Shown one piece after another: positions 34,342-43,678 of a stretch of 64,000 nt of DNA. The stretch is taken from contig NZ_JBJYIN010000002.1 of NCBI RefSeq assembly GCF_046237015.1, positions 124,001 to 188,000 of the forward strand. Reading direction: 5' to 3'. Below the pieces are notes generated by a model. That model saw only the letters and a list, made by a program, of their open reading frames with translations. It had not been told where the DNA came from and searched no databases. Numbering within the stretch: the first letter of the stretch is position 1; every line of letters starts with the position of its first letter. The position numbers and the translations under genes are program-made. The stretch is from JBJYIN01 sp046237015. Lineage in GTDB: Bacteria; Pseudomonadota; Gammaproteobacteria; Enterobacterales; Enterobacteriaceae.

Positions 34342-37300
34342 TTAGTTATAAAGGTTTGCTTCAAAGGCGGAGCGAATTAAATGCGCCTTATCATGTGATG
34401 GATTCATTTCAAGTAATGTATCAATACATTCATTGAACTTGATCGTTTCACCTAAGCCTAAATGGCCTAATGCGCGGACAAAAATACAATGTTGGGTATG
34501 ATTGCTTTGCGCATCATTATCCAGAACAACCAAATCAGGTAAAGAAACGGCGAAAAAATCACTTTTTACTTTTTCATCGTAATGTTCATTAGACCAGGTA
34601 ATAAATCCATTGAACATGTCGGTTGCCTTATCGAGTTGCCCCAGTTTTTTATAAGCCATGGCTTGATAAAATAAATAGTCAACGGGCTGGTCATTATAAT
34701 AGCGGCCAGCATCAAGGTCGGAGCCTCCTTTTGTTGCGTGGCGATAATCCGCGTCAGACTGGTCGATGTCTCCTTGTTGTGCGGCACACCAGCCCAACAG
34801 GTACCAGATATCATTATCACTCTGCCCGGCCAGACGACCTTCACCTAAATTAAGTGGGTAGATTAATGCCGCTTGCAAATAACCGCGGGCGCGATGCCAA
34901 TCGCGACACGTTATCGCCGCAATCGCTTGACGCTGTTTATTGATTAAATATTGGTTTGTGACTTTTCCTTCCCCTCCTTCCCAGGGGTGATATTTTCGCT
35001 CAGCAAGGACTTTGGCGGCAATATCGGTTTGTTCCTGTATGTTCCATAAATTTAATAATTCCGCAGTGAGATCGTCTCGCATTAACGCGATAGCGATTTT
35101 ATCGTTAAGTGCATCGAGCCTGAATGCTGGCGACTTTCCATTTATTTTGTACAAATAGTCACGTTCAAAAAGCAAACGCGCATTGTTCGGCTCTAATGTA
35201 ACGGCCTGTTGCAGATATTTTTCTGCCAGCTTGAAATCACCTTGTTTATTCCATGCCCAGATGCCTAATAAACGGTGAACGGGGGCGAAGTCTGGCATAC
35301 GTTGAAGAGCAAATTGCCAGCAACTTACTGCGTTATCGTAGACCTTCTTACTGTAATAGAAGCATCCCAAGAGATATTGAGCAAAGCCGTGATCTGCCAA
35401 CTGACGAAGCATATCAACTTCTTCAATAAGATTAGGGAAACGAACTTTTAATGCAAAATTGCGCTGAGCTTTAGCAACCAGTTCGGATTTTTCAGTATGA
35501 TCCTGAGTTAATGCAGCCCGCCATAACAGAGGCATCGTTTCATGGTTATCAAGTAGCGTTAATATTTCATAGGCCTCTTTAGCCATACCCAGATTCACAA
35601 GCCAACCAGCAAGAATCGAGGAATTGACCCCACGATGATTGGCGATCGTGATTAACCTGCTTAATGAGTCTGAATCTCTGGCAACGGAGTAACGGGCATA
35701 ATGTAATACATAGCTGAGCGGGTATTCAGCCAGTTGTTCATCGATATAGCGAATTGCCGCCTCGTCTTTCCCTGCTTTACCCAACAGCAGCCCATATAAG
35801 CCCATGGCCAGATTATTACAGCCATTAAAGCGAAGGCTTTGTTTACAAAAATCGAGCGCTTTATCAATATTTCCGTTGATACATTCAAGTCTGGCAAGAT
35901 TGTAGAAGGCAGAATCGCGACAGTCTCCACTCCAGCTCGATTTGAAATAATGATCATAAGCGATTTGGTGTTTTCCCTGTTTCTCTAATGCCGAAGCCAA
36001 TAAATGGCTTCCTTCACCGGATTTCGGATTTTTATTAAGCTTATGGGCGCGAACAAGCGCATTGGTTGCATATTTTTCTGTTTCTACCCAATTTGCTCGA
36101 TTAAATTCGAGCGAGGCCAATGCCACATTACAACGATAGTCATAAGGATCGATCTCAAGGGCGCGTTGGTAATAATCAAACGGAGAACGACTGGCATTTT
36201 GATATTGTTCGAGGTGCTGACCAATAAAAAAGAGCTCGTCACAGCTTATCAACTCTGCGGGCAATGCTGGCGCTGTTGCAGGTGAGGGCAGTGGTGTTTC
36301 CTCTGGAATATGTTCAAGGTATGAGAGGAATACTTTTCCGGCGCTGTCTGACAGAGACAGCGTCAAACGCTGAGTATGCTCACCCACGACATCGTGTGAC
36401 CATGCGGTGGCGGGCTCAAGTGATAATGGGGTGTCCCAAATGACTTTTTCGCCATCTTTTAATATTACTCGAATATCGGTCAATGGCTCGATGGCGTACA
36501 CGCCAATGTGTATAGCTGAATGGCCTCGTTCCAGTTTTATTGCCGCTTGAGTATTGGCATTCTGTAATGTCCCTAATTGACCGTAAGGAAGGAAATTTTG
36601 TACAAACACTTTCTCTTCGTAAGGGGCCAGCCAGGTAAAATCAGGTTGGTTATCCGTAAATACGCCCGTCATTAATTCAATATATGGCCCATTTTCATCC
36701 GTGAGATTTCTATCCCATGCCTGGCCAAAATCGCCGTATCCCCAGGTCCATTGTTTTTTCCCTGGTGATATATGGTGATCGGCGATATGCAGTAGCCCGC
36801 CGTTTTCGCCATGATGCCAGGCACCGACGAAGTCGTAATTTGATTTATCCGCCATGTAGGAGGTAGGAACGGGAATATTTTTATAACGGGAAATATCAAC
36901 ACCGGCAGAGTAGTCGATCTTGTAGTAAGTGCCGTGTGCAATCGGGAAAGAGGAGACATCACGCCGTCCATGGTCGAAGACGGCCGTGACATCCGGTGGA
37001 AAGACACTTTGGTGATCATCGCCACCTTTTACCGCCGGATTAGCCCACCATAGAAAATGGCGCGGTGTCGCATTCGGGTTAAACACTTTGCCTGTAATTT
37101 CAATTAATGCTTTTTCTGGATATAAGGTAAAGCCCGTCATGACCTGAAGACCGCGCATAGGTTCAAGCTCACCGAGCCAAACCGTACATGAGCCATTTTC
37201 ATTTTCATGAATATTGACGTCGACGGGCATAAATGTGGTTGGGCGGTGATGTTGTGGCCAATTAAATTCAATTCCGCCGGAAATCCAGGGACCGACTAAT

Positions 37301-37617
37301 CCGACAAGCGCTGGTTTTATCACTTCATTATAATAAACAAAATCGCGCTGCATCACTTTGTCGTAAGCGCGATGAATACGACCGCCTAATTCAGGAAGTA
37401 GCATGACCCGGATAAAATCATTTTCAAGCCAGATAGCGTTATATTCTTTTTCTTCACATTTACCCGTCAATGTATCGATAACGCCATAGGGATAAACAGC
37501 ACCAGACGATCCCTGATAAACACGTTTCTCAAGAAACATTGGATTAGGATCTTCTTTATCTGTTGTCCAGGTTGGTAATTTAATCGTTTCTTGCCGGACG
37601 ATTACTTTACTGTACAT
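34342..37617 (-). CDS. DUF5107 domain protein with TPR repeats
   Basis: This is a 1091-residue protein without signal peptide or membrane helix. Residues ~30-370 match the DUF5107 type, a mutarotase-like beta-sandwich, with motifs LLPELGGRI at 73-81 and GGIEFNWPQHHRP at 114-126. From ~480 to the end there are many TPR-like helical pairs (YYQRALEIDPYDYRCNVALASLEFNRANW, KYLQQAVTLEPNNARLLFERDYLYK and others). ATG 37617 has GGAG eight bases upstream. It is the first gene of an operon with a sugar porter and an aldose epimerase and is divergent from a ROK repressor. A role in carbohydrate use is inferred; no enzymatic activity can be assigned. It could be an unusual epimerase or lyase, or a binding scaffold. 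Confidence 0.85.
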   Translation of the reverse strand: MYSKVIVRQETIKLPTWTTDKEDPNPMFLEKRVYQGSSGAVYPYGVIDTLTGKCEEKEYNAIWLENDFIRVMLLPELGGRIHRAYDKVMQRDFVYYNEVIKPALVGLVGPWISGGIEFNWPQHHRPTTFMPVDVNIHENENGSCTVWLGELEPMRGLQVMTGFTLYPEKALIEITGKVFNPNATPRHFLWWANPAVKGGDDHQSVFPPDVTAVFDHGRRDVSSFPIAHGTYYKIDYSAGVDISRYKNIPVPTSYMADKSNYDFVGAWHHGENGGLLHIADHHISPGKKQWTWGYGDFGQAWDRNLTDENGPYIELMTGVFTDNQPDFTWLAPYEEKVFVQNFLPYGQLGTLQNANTQAAIKLERGHSAIHIGVYAIEPLTDIRVILKDGEKVIWDTPLSLEPATAWSHDVVGEHTQRLTLSLSDSAGKVFLSYLEHIPEETPLPSPATAPALPAELISCDELFFIGQHLEQYQNASRSPFDYYQRALEIDPYDYRCNVALASLEFNRANWVETEKYATNALVRAHKLNKNPKSGEGSHLLASALEKQGKHQIAYDHYFKSSWSGDCRDSAFYNLARLECINGNIDKALDFCKQSLRFNGCNNLAMGLYGLLLGKAGKDEAAIRYIDEQLAEYPLSYVLHYARYSVARDSDSLSRLITIANHRGVNSSILAGWLVNLGMAKEAYEILTLLDNHETMPLLWRAALTQDHTEKSELVAKAQRNFALKVRFPNLIEEVDMLRQLADHGFAQYLLGCFYYSKKVYDNAVSCWQFALQRMPDFAPVHRLLGIWAWNKQGDFKLAEKYLQQAVTLEPNNARLLFERDYLYKINGKSPAFRLDALNDKIAIALMRDDLTAELLNLWNIQEQTDIAAKVLAERKYHPWEGGEGKVTNQYLINKQRQAIAAITCRDWHRARGYLQAALIYPLNLGEGRLAGQSDNDIWYLLGWCAAQQGDIDQSDADYRHATKGGSDLDAGRYYNDQPVDYLFYQAMAYKKLGQLDKATDMFNGFITWSNEHYDEKVKSDFFAVSLPDLVVLDNDAQSNHTQHCIFVRALGHLGLGETIKFNECIDTLLEMNPSHDKAHLIRSAFEANLYN

Positions 37618-37686
37618 TTTTAATTCTCCACTAAAAAATGTAAGTTATCCTCGGTATAATGAAACTCTAAACAATATTTTTTGTTG

Positions 37687-37700
37687 CGTAATTCGTTACG
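37687..37700. promoter_or_regulatory. Inverted repeat CGTAA-N4-TTACG, candidate ROK operator
   Basis: The repeat CGTAATTCGTTACG lies in the 114-bp gap between the divergent DUF5107 and ROK genes, about 32 bases before the ROK start. The centre ATTCG resembles the core of NagC/Mlc sites. Binding is inferred from position only. Confidence 0.35.
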
Positions 37701-37731
37701 ATCACGCATTAAACTTAAGAGAGTTAACTGT

Positions 37732-38931
37732 ATGATTGAGGTCGGTCTTAACAATTTCAGAATGCGACAATTAAACAAAGAATTGATTATGTCATTGATA
37801 TGGAGAGAGAAAAAAGTGACAAAATCATTGATCGCCAAACAAACAGACCTGACCATCCCTGCTGTTAGTAACATCCTGGAAGAGTTACTGAGTGAGGGCT
37901 ATGTACGTCATTCAGACATTAATTTAAGTAATAGAGGAATTGGCAGTGGGAGCTACATGCTTCCTGAATTAAATCCAATAACATTATGTCTGAATGTCAC
38001 GCCAACAACGATTGAAAGCCAATTGGTAGATCATGAAATTTCACCAATGGGTGAATTAACACATAAAATAATTGATGCACCTACACCGCAAGCGTTGTTG
38101 GAGGCAATTGTTCAGGCCTATATAACGTGCCAGATAAATATTCCCGATAAAAAAATACGTTTGGCTATTGCGATGCACGGTCAGGTTGATCCAGAAACCG
38201 GTGTTTCACAGACGATGCCGCAAGCTCCGTGGAAAGAACCCATTGAAGTAAAATATTTGCTCGAAGAGCGGCTAAAATGTCGGGTCATGATGGATAATGA
38301 TTGTGTGATGCTAGCCTTGGCAGAAAAATGGCAGGGTTATCATGAAAAAAAAGATTTTTGCGTAATTAATGTCGATTACGGTATTGGCTCATCATTTGTC
38401 ATCAATAATGTTATTTATCGCGGCAGCCTCCATGGAAGTGGTCAGATTGGTCATACGATTATCAACCCGAATGGCAGGGCGTGTAGCTGTGGCCGATATG
38501 GATGTCTTGAAACAATCGCCTCACTTAGTGCAATAAAAAAACAAGCTCGGGTAGGATTAAAGCAGCATCCGATTTCTCATACGTATGATATTGAACATTT
38601 TAATACCGCCCAGCTTATTAACATGTGGAACGACGGTGTGCCCATTATTCATAAACTGGTAGAGGAGGGGGCGAATGCCATCGGAATTAGTTTATATAAC
38701 TTTCTTAATGTATTGAATATTAATCAAATTCTTTTCTATGGTGGCAGTTGTGGTTTTGGTGATAAATGGTTGGAAATGATTATTCGCCATGTGGTGGTGA
38801 ATCCTTTCGACCCCGCGAATAATATTAAAAAAAATGCAACAAAAATAGCGTTTGGTCAACTGACACGTCAGCAACAGATTATGGGGATTGCCTATCTTTA
38901 TGTAGAGGAAAGTTTGTCTGCATTCAAATAA
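37732..38931 (+). CDS. ROK-family transcriptional repressor
   Basis: The 399-residue regulator has an N-terminal winged helix at about residues 8-60 (RQLNKELIMSLIWREKKVTKSLIAKQTDLTIPAVSNILEELL) and a ROK sugar-sensing domain. The zinc site is intact with GH(241) and CSCGRYGCLE (Cys251, 253, 258). The glycine-rich phosphate region reads VDYGIGSSFVINN. Relatives are NagC, Mlc and XylR types that bind sugars or sugar phosphates. The ATG at 37732 is preceded by AAGAGAG. It is divergent from the DUF5107/porter/epimerase operon, which it presumably represses. Confidence 0.92.
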   Translation: MIEVGLNNFRMRQLNKELIMSLIWREKKVTKSLIAKQTDLTIPAVSNILEELLSEGYVRHSDINLSNRGIGSGSYMLPELNPITLCLNVTPTTIESQLVDHEISPMGELTHKIIDAPTPQALLEAIVQAYITCQINIPDKKIRLAIAMHGQVDPETGVSQTMPQAPWKEPIEVKYLLEERLKCRVMMDNDCVMLALAEKWQGYHEKKDFCVINVDYGIGSSFVINNVIYRGSLHGSGQIGHTIINPNGRACSCGRYGCLETIASLSAIKKQARVGLKQHPISHTYDIEHFNTAQLINMWNDGVPIIHKLVEEGANAIGISLYNFLNVLNINQILFYGGSCGFGDKWLEMIIRHVVVNPFDPANNIKKNATKIAFGQLTRQQQIMGIAYLYVEESLSAFK

Positions 38932-38988
38932 TATTCTCATTAATGTGATTGCTCTGTAGTTGGTTCAATCCTTTTCCTTCGATCAATT

Positions 38989-39115
<127 letters not shown>

Positions 39116-39240
39116 TCATGATGAAAACCCGGACAGTCATTAGCCGAGTTTTCTCTGTGTGAATCGAAAAAGCATTCGATATATTTACGCACCTCATTAA
39201 GCCTGCTGGAAAATGACGTGGTTTCCGTCAATATTGGCCC

Positions 39241-40251
39241 CTACTGATTGCGTGGTGGTGCACTGACAGAATGGCGGCGAACCAGCGTCGGACTGAATAG
39301 GTTTGTCGTTTCTTTGAGTGGCGTTCCCTGAGAAAGTGAGATAGCCAATTCTGCCGCATGTATGGACATCGCCGATACGGGATAATGTACGGTGGTGAGT
39401 CGGGGGCGTAGGTAGCGAGCAATCAGAACATCATCGAACCCCACCACAGACATATCCTGCGGGACATGAATGCTGTTATCACTCAGCACGGACAGCGCAC
39501 CCGCCGCCATCGAGTCGTTATAGCACACCACCGCCGTCATTTTTGCTCCGCGACTCAGCAATGCCATCATGGCGGATTCTCCCCCTGGTTCATCGGGGGT
39601 TGCTCGTGAAATCAGACGTTCATCTGGTTCAATGCCGTGCTCACGTAATGCATCCTTATATCCCTGTAAACGATCGGATGAGTCAGAAATCTGGTGATTC
39701 GAACACAGGAAACCAATCTTCTGATGCCCTTCCTGAATTAAATGACGGGTTGCTAACCATGAGCCATAACGGTCATCCAGCGCAACGCAACGGTTTTCAT
39801 AGCCTGGCAGTGTTCGGTTGATCAGCACCATATCGGGTATATGGCTCATTAATGCCTCTAGTTCCCGATCGGCAATCATTTTGGCATGCACCACCAGTCC
39901 GGCACAGCGATGACGAATTAATTGTTCGATCGCTTTTTTCTCCTGCTCGGCATTGTGATAACCGTTTCCAATAAGCAAAAATTTTCCTGCCGCCTGCGCA
40001 ACATGTTCTACGGATTTCACCATTGTACCGAAGAACGGATCGGAAACGTCCGCGACCACAATGCCCAGCGTTTCCGTGCTTTGATGAGCCAGCGCTCGAG
40101 CATTGGCGTTAGGGTGATACTGTAATTCAGCCATCGCTTGATGAACGGCTTCTCGTGAGGCACTGCTGGCTTTTGGCGAATCGTTAATCACTCGTGAAAC
40201 CGTTGCCACTGATACACGGGCCAGACGGGCGACGTCCTTTATTGTTGCCAT
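39241..40251 (-). CDS. galR: Galactose operon repressor, GalR/GalS type
   Basis: The 336-residue LacI-family protein closely follows E. coli GalR. The N-terminus MATIKDVARLARVSVATVSRVINDSPKAS is nearly identical, followed by YHPNANARALAHQSTETLGIVVADVSDPFFG, LIGNGYHNAEQEKKAIEQLIRHRCAGLVVHAKMI and the C-terminal NLFSPTLVRRHSVS. GalR and its paralogue GalS cannot be separated with certainty by eye. It is divergent from galTK, and a good gal operator stands at 40472-40487 in between. The effector should be D-galactose. Confidence 0.9.
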   Translation of the reverse strand: MATIKDVARLARVSVATVSRVINDSPKASSASREAVHQAMAELQYHPNANARALAHQSTETLGIVVADVSDPFFGTMVKSVEHVAQAAGKFLLIGNGYHNAEQEKKAIEQLIRHRCAGLVVHAKMIADRELEALMSHIPDMVLINRTLPGYENRCVALDDRYGSWLATRHLIQEGHQKIGFLCSNHQISDSSDRLQGYKDALREHGIEPDERLISRATPDEPGGESAMMALLSRGAKMTAVVCYNDSMAAGALSVLSDNSIHVPQDMSVVGFDDVLIARYLRPRLTTVHYPVSAMSIHAAELAISLSQGTPLKETTNLFSPTLVRRHSVSAPPRNQ

Positions 40252-40404
40252 TGAGCATTCCTGAGCGGTGAAAGCATTATCGTATGATATCGCTTAACGC
40301 ATGAATTAGGTGAAAAAACAGAGAGCGTGTTTTTGTTAAAACAGACAGATTTCTATTGATCTTACCTATTCCTCTCTGACTTTGTGGTACTCAGACCCTG
40401 CTTA

Positions 40405-40420
40405 TGTGATCGGTGTCAAT
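40405..40420 (+). promoter_or_regulatory. Candidate CRP-cAMP site upstream of galT
   Basis: A perfect TGTGA half, six bases and TCAAT (three of five) form a plausible CRP site 67 bases upstream of the gal operator. The E. coli gal promoter is also CRP-dependent. No full promoter was resolved; TATTTT at 40452-40457 is a possible -10. Confidence 0.5.
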
Positions 40421-40471
40421 AATCCTCGCGACGTTGTACCTTCCCAAAGGCTATTTTGAGGTTTACATTGA

Positions 40472-40487
40472 GGGTAACCGTTTACAC
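40472..40487 (+). promoter_or_regulatory. gal operator
   Basis: GGGTAACCGTTTACAC fits the GalR/GalS operator GTGNAANCGNTTNCAC at all but one specified position. It lies about 210 bases upstream of the galT start, in the spacer shared with the divergent galR-type gene. Confidence 0.75.
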
Positions 40488-40697
40488 TTAAACGATGATC
40501 GAATAAATTATTTTTTATTTCACTCTCGTACTTACTGGTTTTTTCTGTTTTTTGTTGAGTGAAACTGGTTACAAAATAAAGGCAGTGCTGCCTTGTTGCG
40601 CATGTCGTTTTTGGAAAAAAAACGGCAACGTAGATATCTGGTGGGAAATGGCTGACGTCGTGGTTTCCTGGCCTATTTGTATTCTGAGGAAGAGCTT

Positions 40698-41738
40698 ATG
40701 CAGTTTGAGCCAACTGAACATCCGCACCGCCGATTTAATCCCCTGAAGGGCGAATGGGTGCTGGTTTCGCCACATCGCGCCAAGCGTCCCTGGCAAGGCC
40801 AGCAGGATGAACCTGAGCGTTCGACGCCACCGTCTTACGATCCTAGCTGTTACCTGTGCGCAGGCAATAAACGCATTACGGGCGATATCAATCCGGATTA
40901 TCAGGGCACCTTTGTTTTCACCAATGATTTCTCGGCACTGATGGAGGATACCCCCGATACGCCATCGAACGAGGATGATCTTTTTCGTGTGCAGCGAGCG
41001 CGTGGCGTGAGTCGCGTCATCTGTTTTTCTCCCGATCACAGTAAAAGCTTGCCGCAACTCTCATTGCCAGCGCTAAAGGCCGTGATTAATACCTGGAGTG
41101 AACAAACGGCGGAACTGGGTAAACGCTATCCGTGGGTTCAGGTGTTTGAAAACAAGGGCACGATGATGGGGTGCTCTAATCCGCATCCTCACGGGCAAGT
41201 CTGGGCAAATGATTTTTTGCCGAATGAAGTGCAACGTGAGGATGTGCAGCAACGAGATTATTTCGCCCGTCACGGTACGCCACTCCTGCTTGATTATGTG
41301 CAACGTGAACAGGCCGACGGCTCACGTATTGTTGTTGAAACGGACGATTGGCTAGCGGTTGTTCCTTATTGGGCCTCCTGGCCGTTTGAAACATTGCTGT
41401 TACCCAAATTTATTGTGCAGCAGTTACCGCAACTGAACGACATTCAACGTAATGATCTGGCTTTGATCCTGAAAAAACTGACGAGTCGTTACGATAACTT
41501 ATTCCAGTGCTCGTTCCCTTATTCGATGGGATGGCATGGAGCACCGTTCAACGGTGATGCCAATACGCATTGGCAACTGCATGCTCACTTTTATCCCCCG
41601 TTGTTACGTTCCGCCAGCGTACGTAAATTTATGGTGGGTTATGAAATGCTGGCCGAAGCGCAGCGCGATCTAACGGCAGAACAGGCCGCTGAACGCTTAC
41701 GTAGCGTGAGTGATGTCCATTTTCGTGAACAAATTTGA
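40698..41738 (+). CDS. galT: Galactose-1-phosphate uridylyltransferase
   Basis: The 346-residue Leloir enzyme transfers UMP from UDP-glucose to galactose-1-phosphate. The active-site motif NPHPHGQ lies at 161-167, with nucleophile His165. The zinc-type CYLCAGN segment is at 51-57 and FENKGTMMGCSNP just before the active site. The ATG at 40698 is preceded by AGGAAGAG; the earlier in-frame codon at 40677 is upstream of that site. galK follows after 9 bp. galE and galM are not adjacent, unlike in E. coli galETKM. Confidence 0.96.
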   Translation: MQFEPTEHPHRRFNPLKGEWVLVSPHRAKRPWQGQQDEPERSTPPSYDPSCYLCAGNKRITGDINPDYQGTFVFTNDFSALMEDTPDTPSNEDDLFRVQRARGVSRVICFSPDHSKSLPQLSLPALKAVINTWSEQTAELGKRYPWVQVFENKGTMMGCSNPHPHGQVWANDFLPNEVQREDVQQRDYFARHGTPLLLDYVQREQADGSRIVVETDDWLAVVPYWASWPFETLLLPKFIVQQLPQLNDIQRNDLALILKKLTSRYDNLFQCSFPYSMGWHGAPFNGDANTHWQLHAHFYPPLLRSASVRKFMVGYEMLAEAQRDLTAEQAAERLRSVSDVHFREQI

Positions 41739-41747
41739 GGGCGTTTT

Positions 41748-42911
41748 ATGAGCCGTGTTGATTCTCTGCGTCAGTCAGTCGAGTCTGTTTTTGTCCGTCT
41801 GTTTGGCTACGCGCCGCATGCAGCAATTCAGGCCCCCGGTCGGGTCAACCTGATTGGCGAACATACCGACTATAACGATGGTTTTGTCTTACCCTGCGCG
41901 ATTGATTACCAGACGGTGGTCAGTGCGGCAGTGCGTCAAGATGACATCGTGCAGGTAGTCGCGGTGGATTTTGACAACCAACAGGATGAATTCGATCTCG
42001 CTAAAGAGATTGTGCCTCACCCTGAATACACCTGGGCGAACTATATCCGTGGTACGGTGAAATTTTTGCTGGCGCGTGGTTTGCCACTCAGTGGTATGGA
42101 TATGGTGGTTTCCGGCAACGTGCCTTCTGGTGCAGGGCTGAGTTCATCAGCGTCTCTGGAAGTGGTGATTGGACAGACGTTTAAGGAACTGAATCATCTG
42201 AATATTAGCCAACTGGAAGTGGCGTTAAACGGTCAGCAGGCGGAAAACCATTTTGTGGGTTGTAGTTGCGGCATTATGGATCAGTTTATTTCCGCTCAAG
42301 GGCGTGCAGGGCAGGCGATGTTGATCGACTGTCGCTCGCTGGAAGGGCATTCTGTCCGTATGCTCGAGGGTTTCGATGTCTTGATCGTGAATTCCAACGT
42401 GCGTCGCGGTTTGGTTGACAGCGAATACAATACGCGTCGCCAGCAGTGTGAAGAGGCTGCGCGCCACTTTAACGTCAAGGCGCTGCGCGATGTTTCGCTG
42501 TCTCAGTTTGAAGCAGGACTCAAGGGACTGGACCCCGTGGCAGTACGCCGTGCTCGACATGTGATTACCGAGAATCGCCGCACGCTTGAAGCGGCCGATG
42601 CGCTGGCTCGTCAGGATGCCCTCCGGTTGTTTACGCTGATGGCTGAATCGCATGTCTCCATGCGCGACGATTTTGAAATTACCGTGCCGCCGATCGATAC
42701 GTTAGTTGCGCTGATTCAGGATTATGTCGGTGAGCGGGGCGGTGTACGCATGACCGGCGGTGGGTTTGGGGGCTGTATTGTCGCCCTTATCCCTTCGGCA
42801 CTGACTGATGAAGTCAAACAGGTAATTGAACGTGAATATCCGGCGCGCACCGGGCTTCAACCGTCCATCTATCTGTGTCAGGCATCCGGCGGTGCTGGTC
42901 GCTTGAACTAA
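41748..42911 (+). CDS. galK: Galactokinase
   Basis: The 387-residue GHMP kinase phosphorylates D-galactose at C1. The galactokinase signature PGRVNLIGEHTDYNDGFVLPCAI is near residues 30-52, the ATP-binding GNVPSGAGLSSSASLEV motif follows, and GGFGGCIVALIP is motif 3. It is second in the galTK pair, followed by a strong bidirectional hairpin. Confidence 0.97.
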   Translation: MSRVDSLRQSVESVFVRLFGYAPHAAIQAPGRVNLIGEHTDYNDGFVLPCAIDYQTVVSAAVRQDDIVQVVAVDFDNQQDEFDLAKEIVPHPEYTWANYIRGTVKFLLARGLPLSGMDMVVSGNVPSGAGLSSSASLEVVIGQTFKELNHLNISQLEVALNGQQAENHFVGCSCGIMDQFISAQGRAGQAMLIDCRSLEGHSVRMLEGFDVLIVNSNVRRGLVDSEYNTRRQQCEEAARHFNVKALRDVSLSQFEAGLKGLDPVAVRRARHVITENRRTLEAADALARQDALRLFTLMAESHVSMRDDFEITVPPIDTLVALIQDYVGERGGVRMTGGGFGGCIVALIPSALTDEVKQVIEREYPARTGLQPSIYLCQASGGAGRLN

Positions 42912-42917
42912 ATTCTG

Positions 42918-42952
42918 ACTGAGAAGGTGAGGGGAACCTCACCTTTCTCAGT
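42918..42952. terminator. Bidirectional terminator between galK and hicB
   Basis: ACTGAGAAGGTGAGG and CCTCACCTTTCTCAGT pair over about 14 bp with one bulge, around a GGAA loop. A TTTATT tail follows in the galK direction. It begins 7 bases after galK and abuts the stop codon of the convergent hicB-type gene. Confidence 0.75.
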
Positions 42953-43390
42953 TTATTGTCGAGCCTGTGGGGAAATAGAAACATTAACGTTACGGTTAAG
43001 CTGGCGCAGAGCTAACTCTATCGTTTCAACTTTTGATGAATGTTCAACGTCCAAAAGGCGATCAATTTGCGGGCCTTTTTGGCCTAACCGTCTGGCAAGT
43101 TCAGCTTTACGCGTTCCTGTTTCAATCATTGCATTATGTAATGCAGCCTTCATCGTCACTAATACTGGGATCGTGACAACGTGCTCTCCCGCTATTGGCA
43201 CGCTAGCGTAAGGAACAGGGCGGCGTTCTTCAATTTCGATGGCTATGGCGGTAACAATTCCGTCAACAGATTCCAGAAGGGCTGAGTCAACGGAGTCACC
43301 AACCGAATTCATTAATGGCAAATCGCGGCAAGAAACCACGTATTGTCCGGTTGCTTCGTCGAGTTCCAGTTTTACGGGATAGTTGAACAT
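42953..43390 (-). CDS. hicB: HicB-type antitoxin
   Basis: The 145-residue antitoxin has a HicB-like N-terminal domain (FNYPVKLELDEATGQYVVSCRDLP) and a C-terminal helix-turn-helix (KAELARRLGQKGPQIDRLLDVEHSSKVETIELALRQL). This is the layout of E. coli HicB (138 residues). It neutralises HicA and should autoregulate. The ATG at 43390 has AGAGGT six bases upstream. It is separated from hicA (43679-43861) by 288 bp containing a full ERIC element, whereas hicA and hicB normally sit side by side. Its own expression may need a promoter inside or near the ERIC. Confidence 0.9.
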   Translation of the reverse strand: MFNYPVKLELDEATGQYVVSCRDLPLMNSVGDSVDSALLESVDGIVTAIAIEIEERRPVPYASVPIAGEHVVTIPVLVTMKAALHNAMIETGTRKAELARRLGQKGPQIDRLLDVEHSSKVETIELALRQLNRNVNVSISPQARQ

Positions 43391-43447
43391 ACTTTTACCT
43401 CTAAATGGGGTTCCCCCCGATGTCACGAAAATCGCACTTACATAAAT

Positions 43448-43574
43448 TATACCCGTCATACTTCAAGTTTCATGTGCGTTGGCTACGTTCAGTCACCCGA
43501 ATCACTTACTCAAGTAAGCTCATCGGGATTCCTTCGCTTGCCGCCTTCCTGAAACTTGAATTATTTAGGATATA
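43448..43574. repeat. ERIC element (127 bp) between hicA and hicB
   Basis: Ends TATACCCGTCATACTTC and TTATTTAGGATATA and the core AAGTAAGCTCATCGGGATTC are present. This copy has diverged more than those at 8967 and 38989, with TTCAGTCACCCG and CTGAAACTTGAA. It occupies the gap between toxin and antitoxin genes, in the direction of their transcription. Confidence 0.87.
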
Positions 43575-43678
43575 TAGTGGTATCGACTTAATCATATTAG
43601 TGGTTCTTCTAACCAATTCGCTGAATTTACGGAAGTTTGGTATATGAGATAGCCAAATTGGCTGGTAAGCCTTAAGTA

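Noticed and set aside
40263..40282. Weak gal-operator-like sequence beside the galR-type start
   Set aside because: Only about half of the specified positions match and the central CG is absent.
40569..41057. 162-codon minus-strand frame over the galT start
   Set aside because: It is antisense to galT and its promoter, with no family resemblance.
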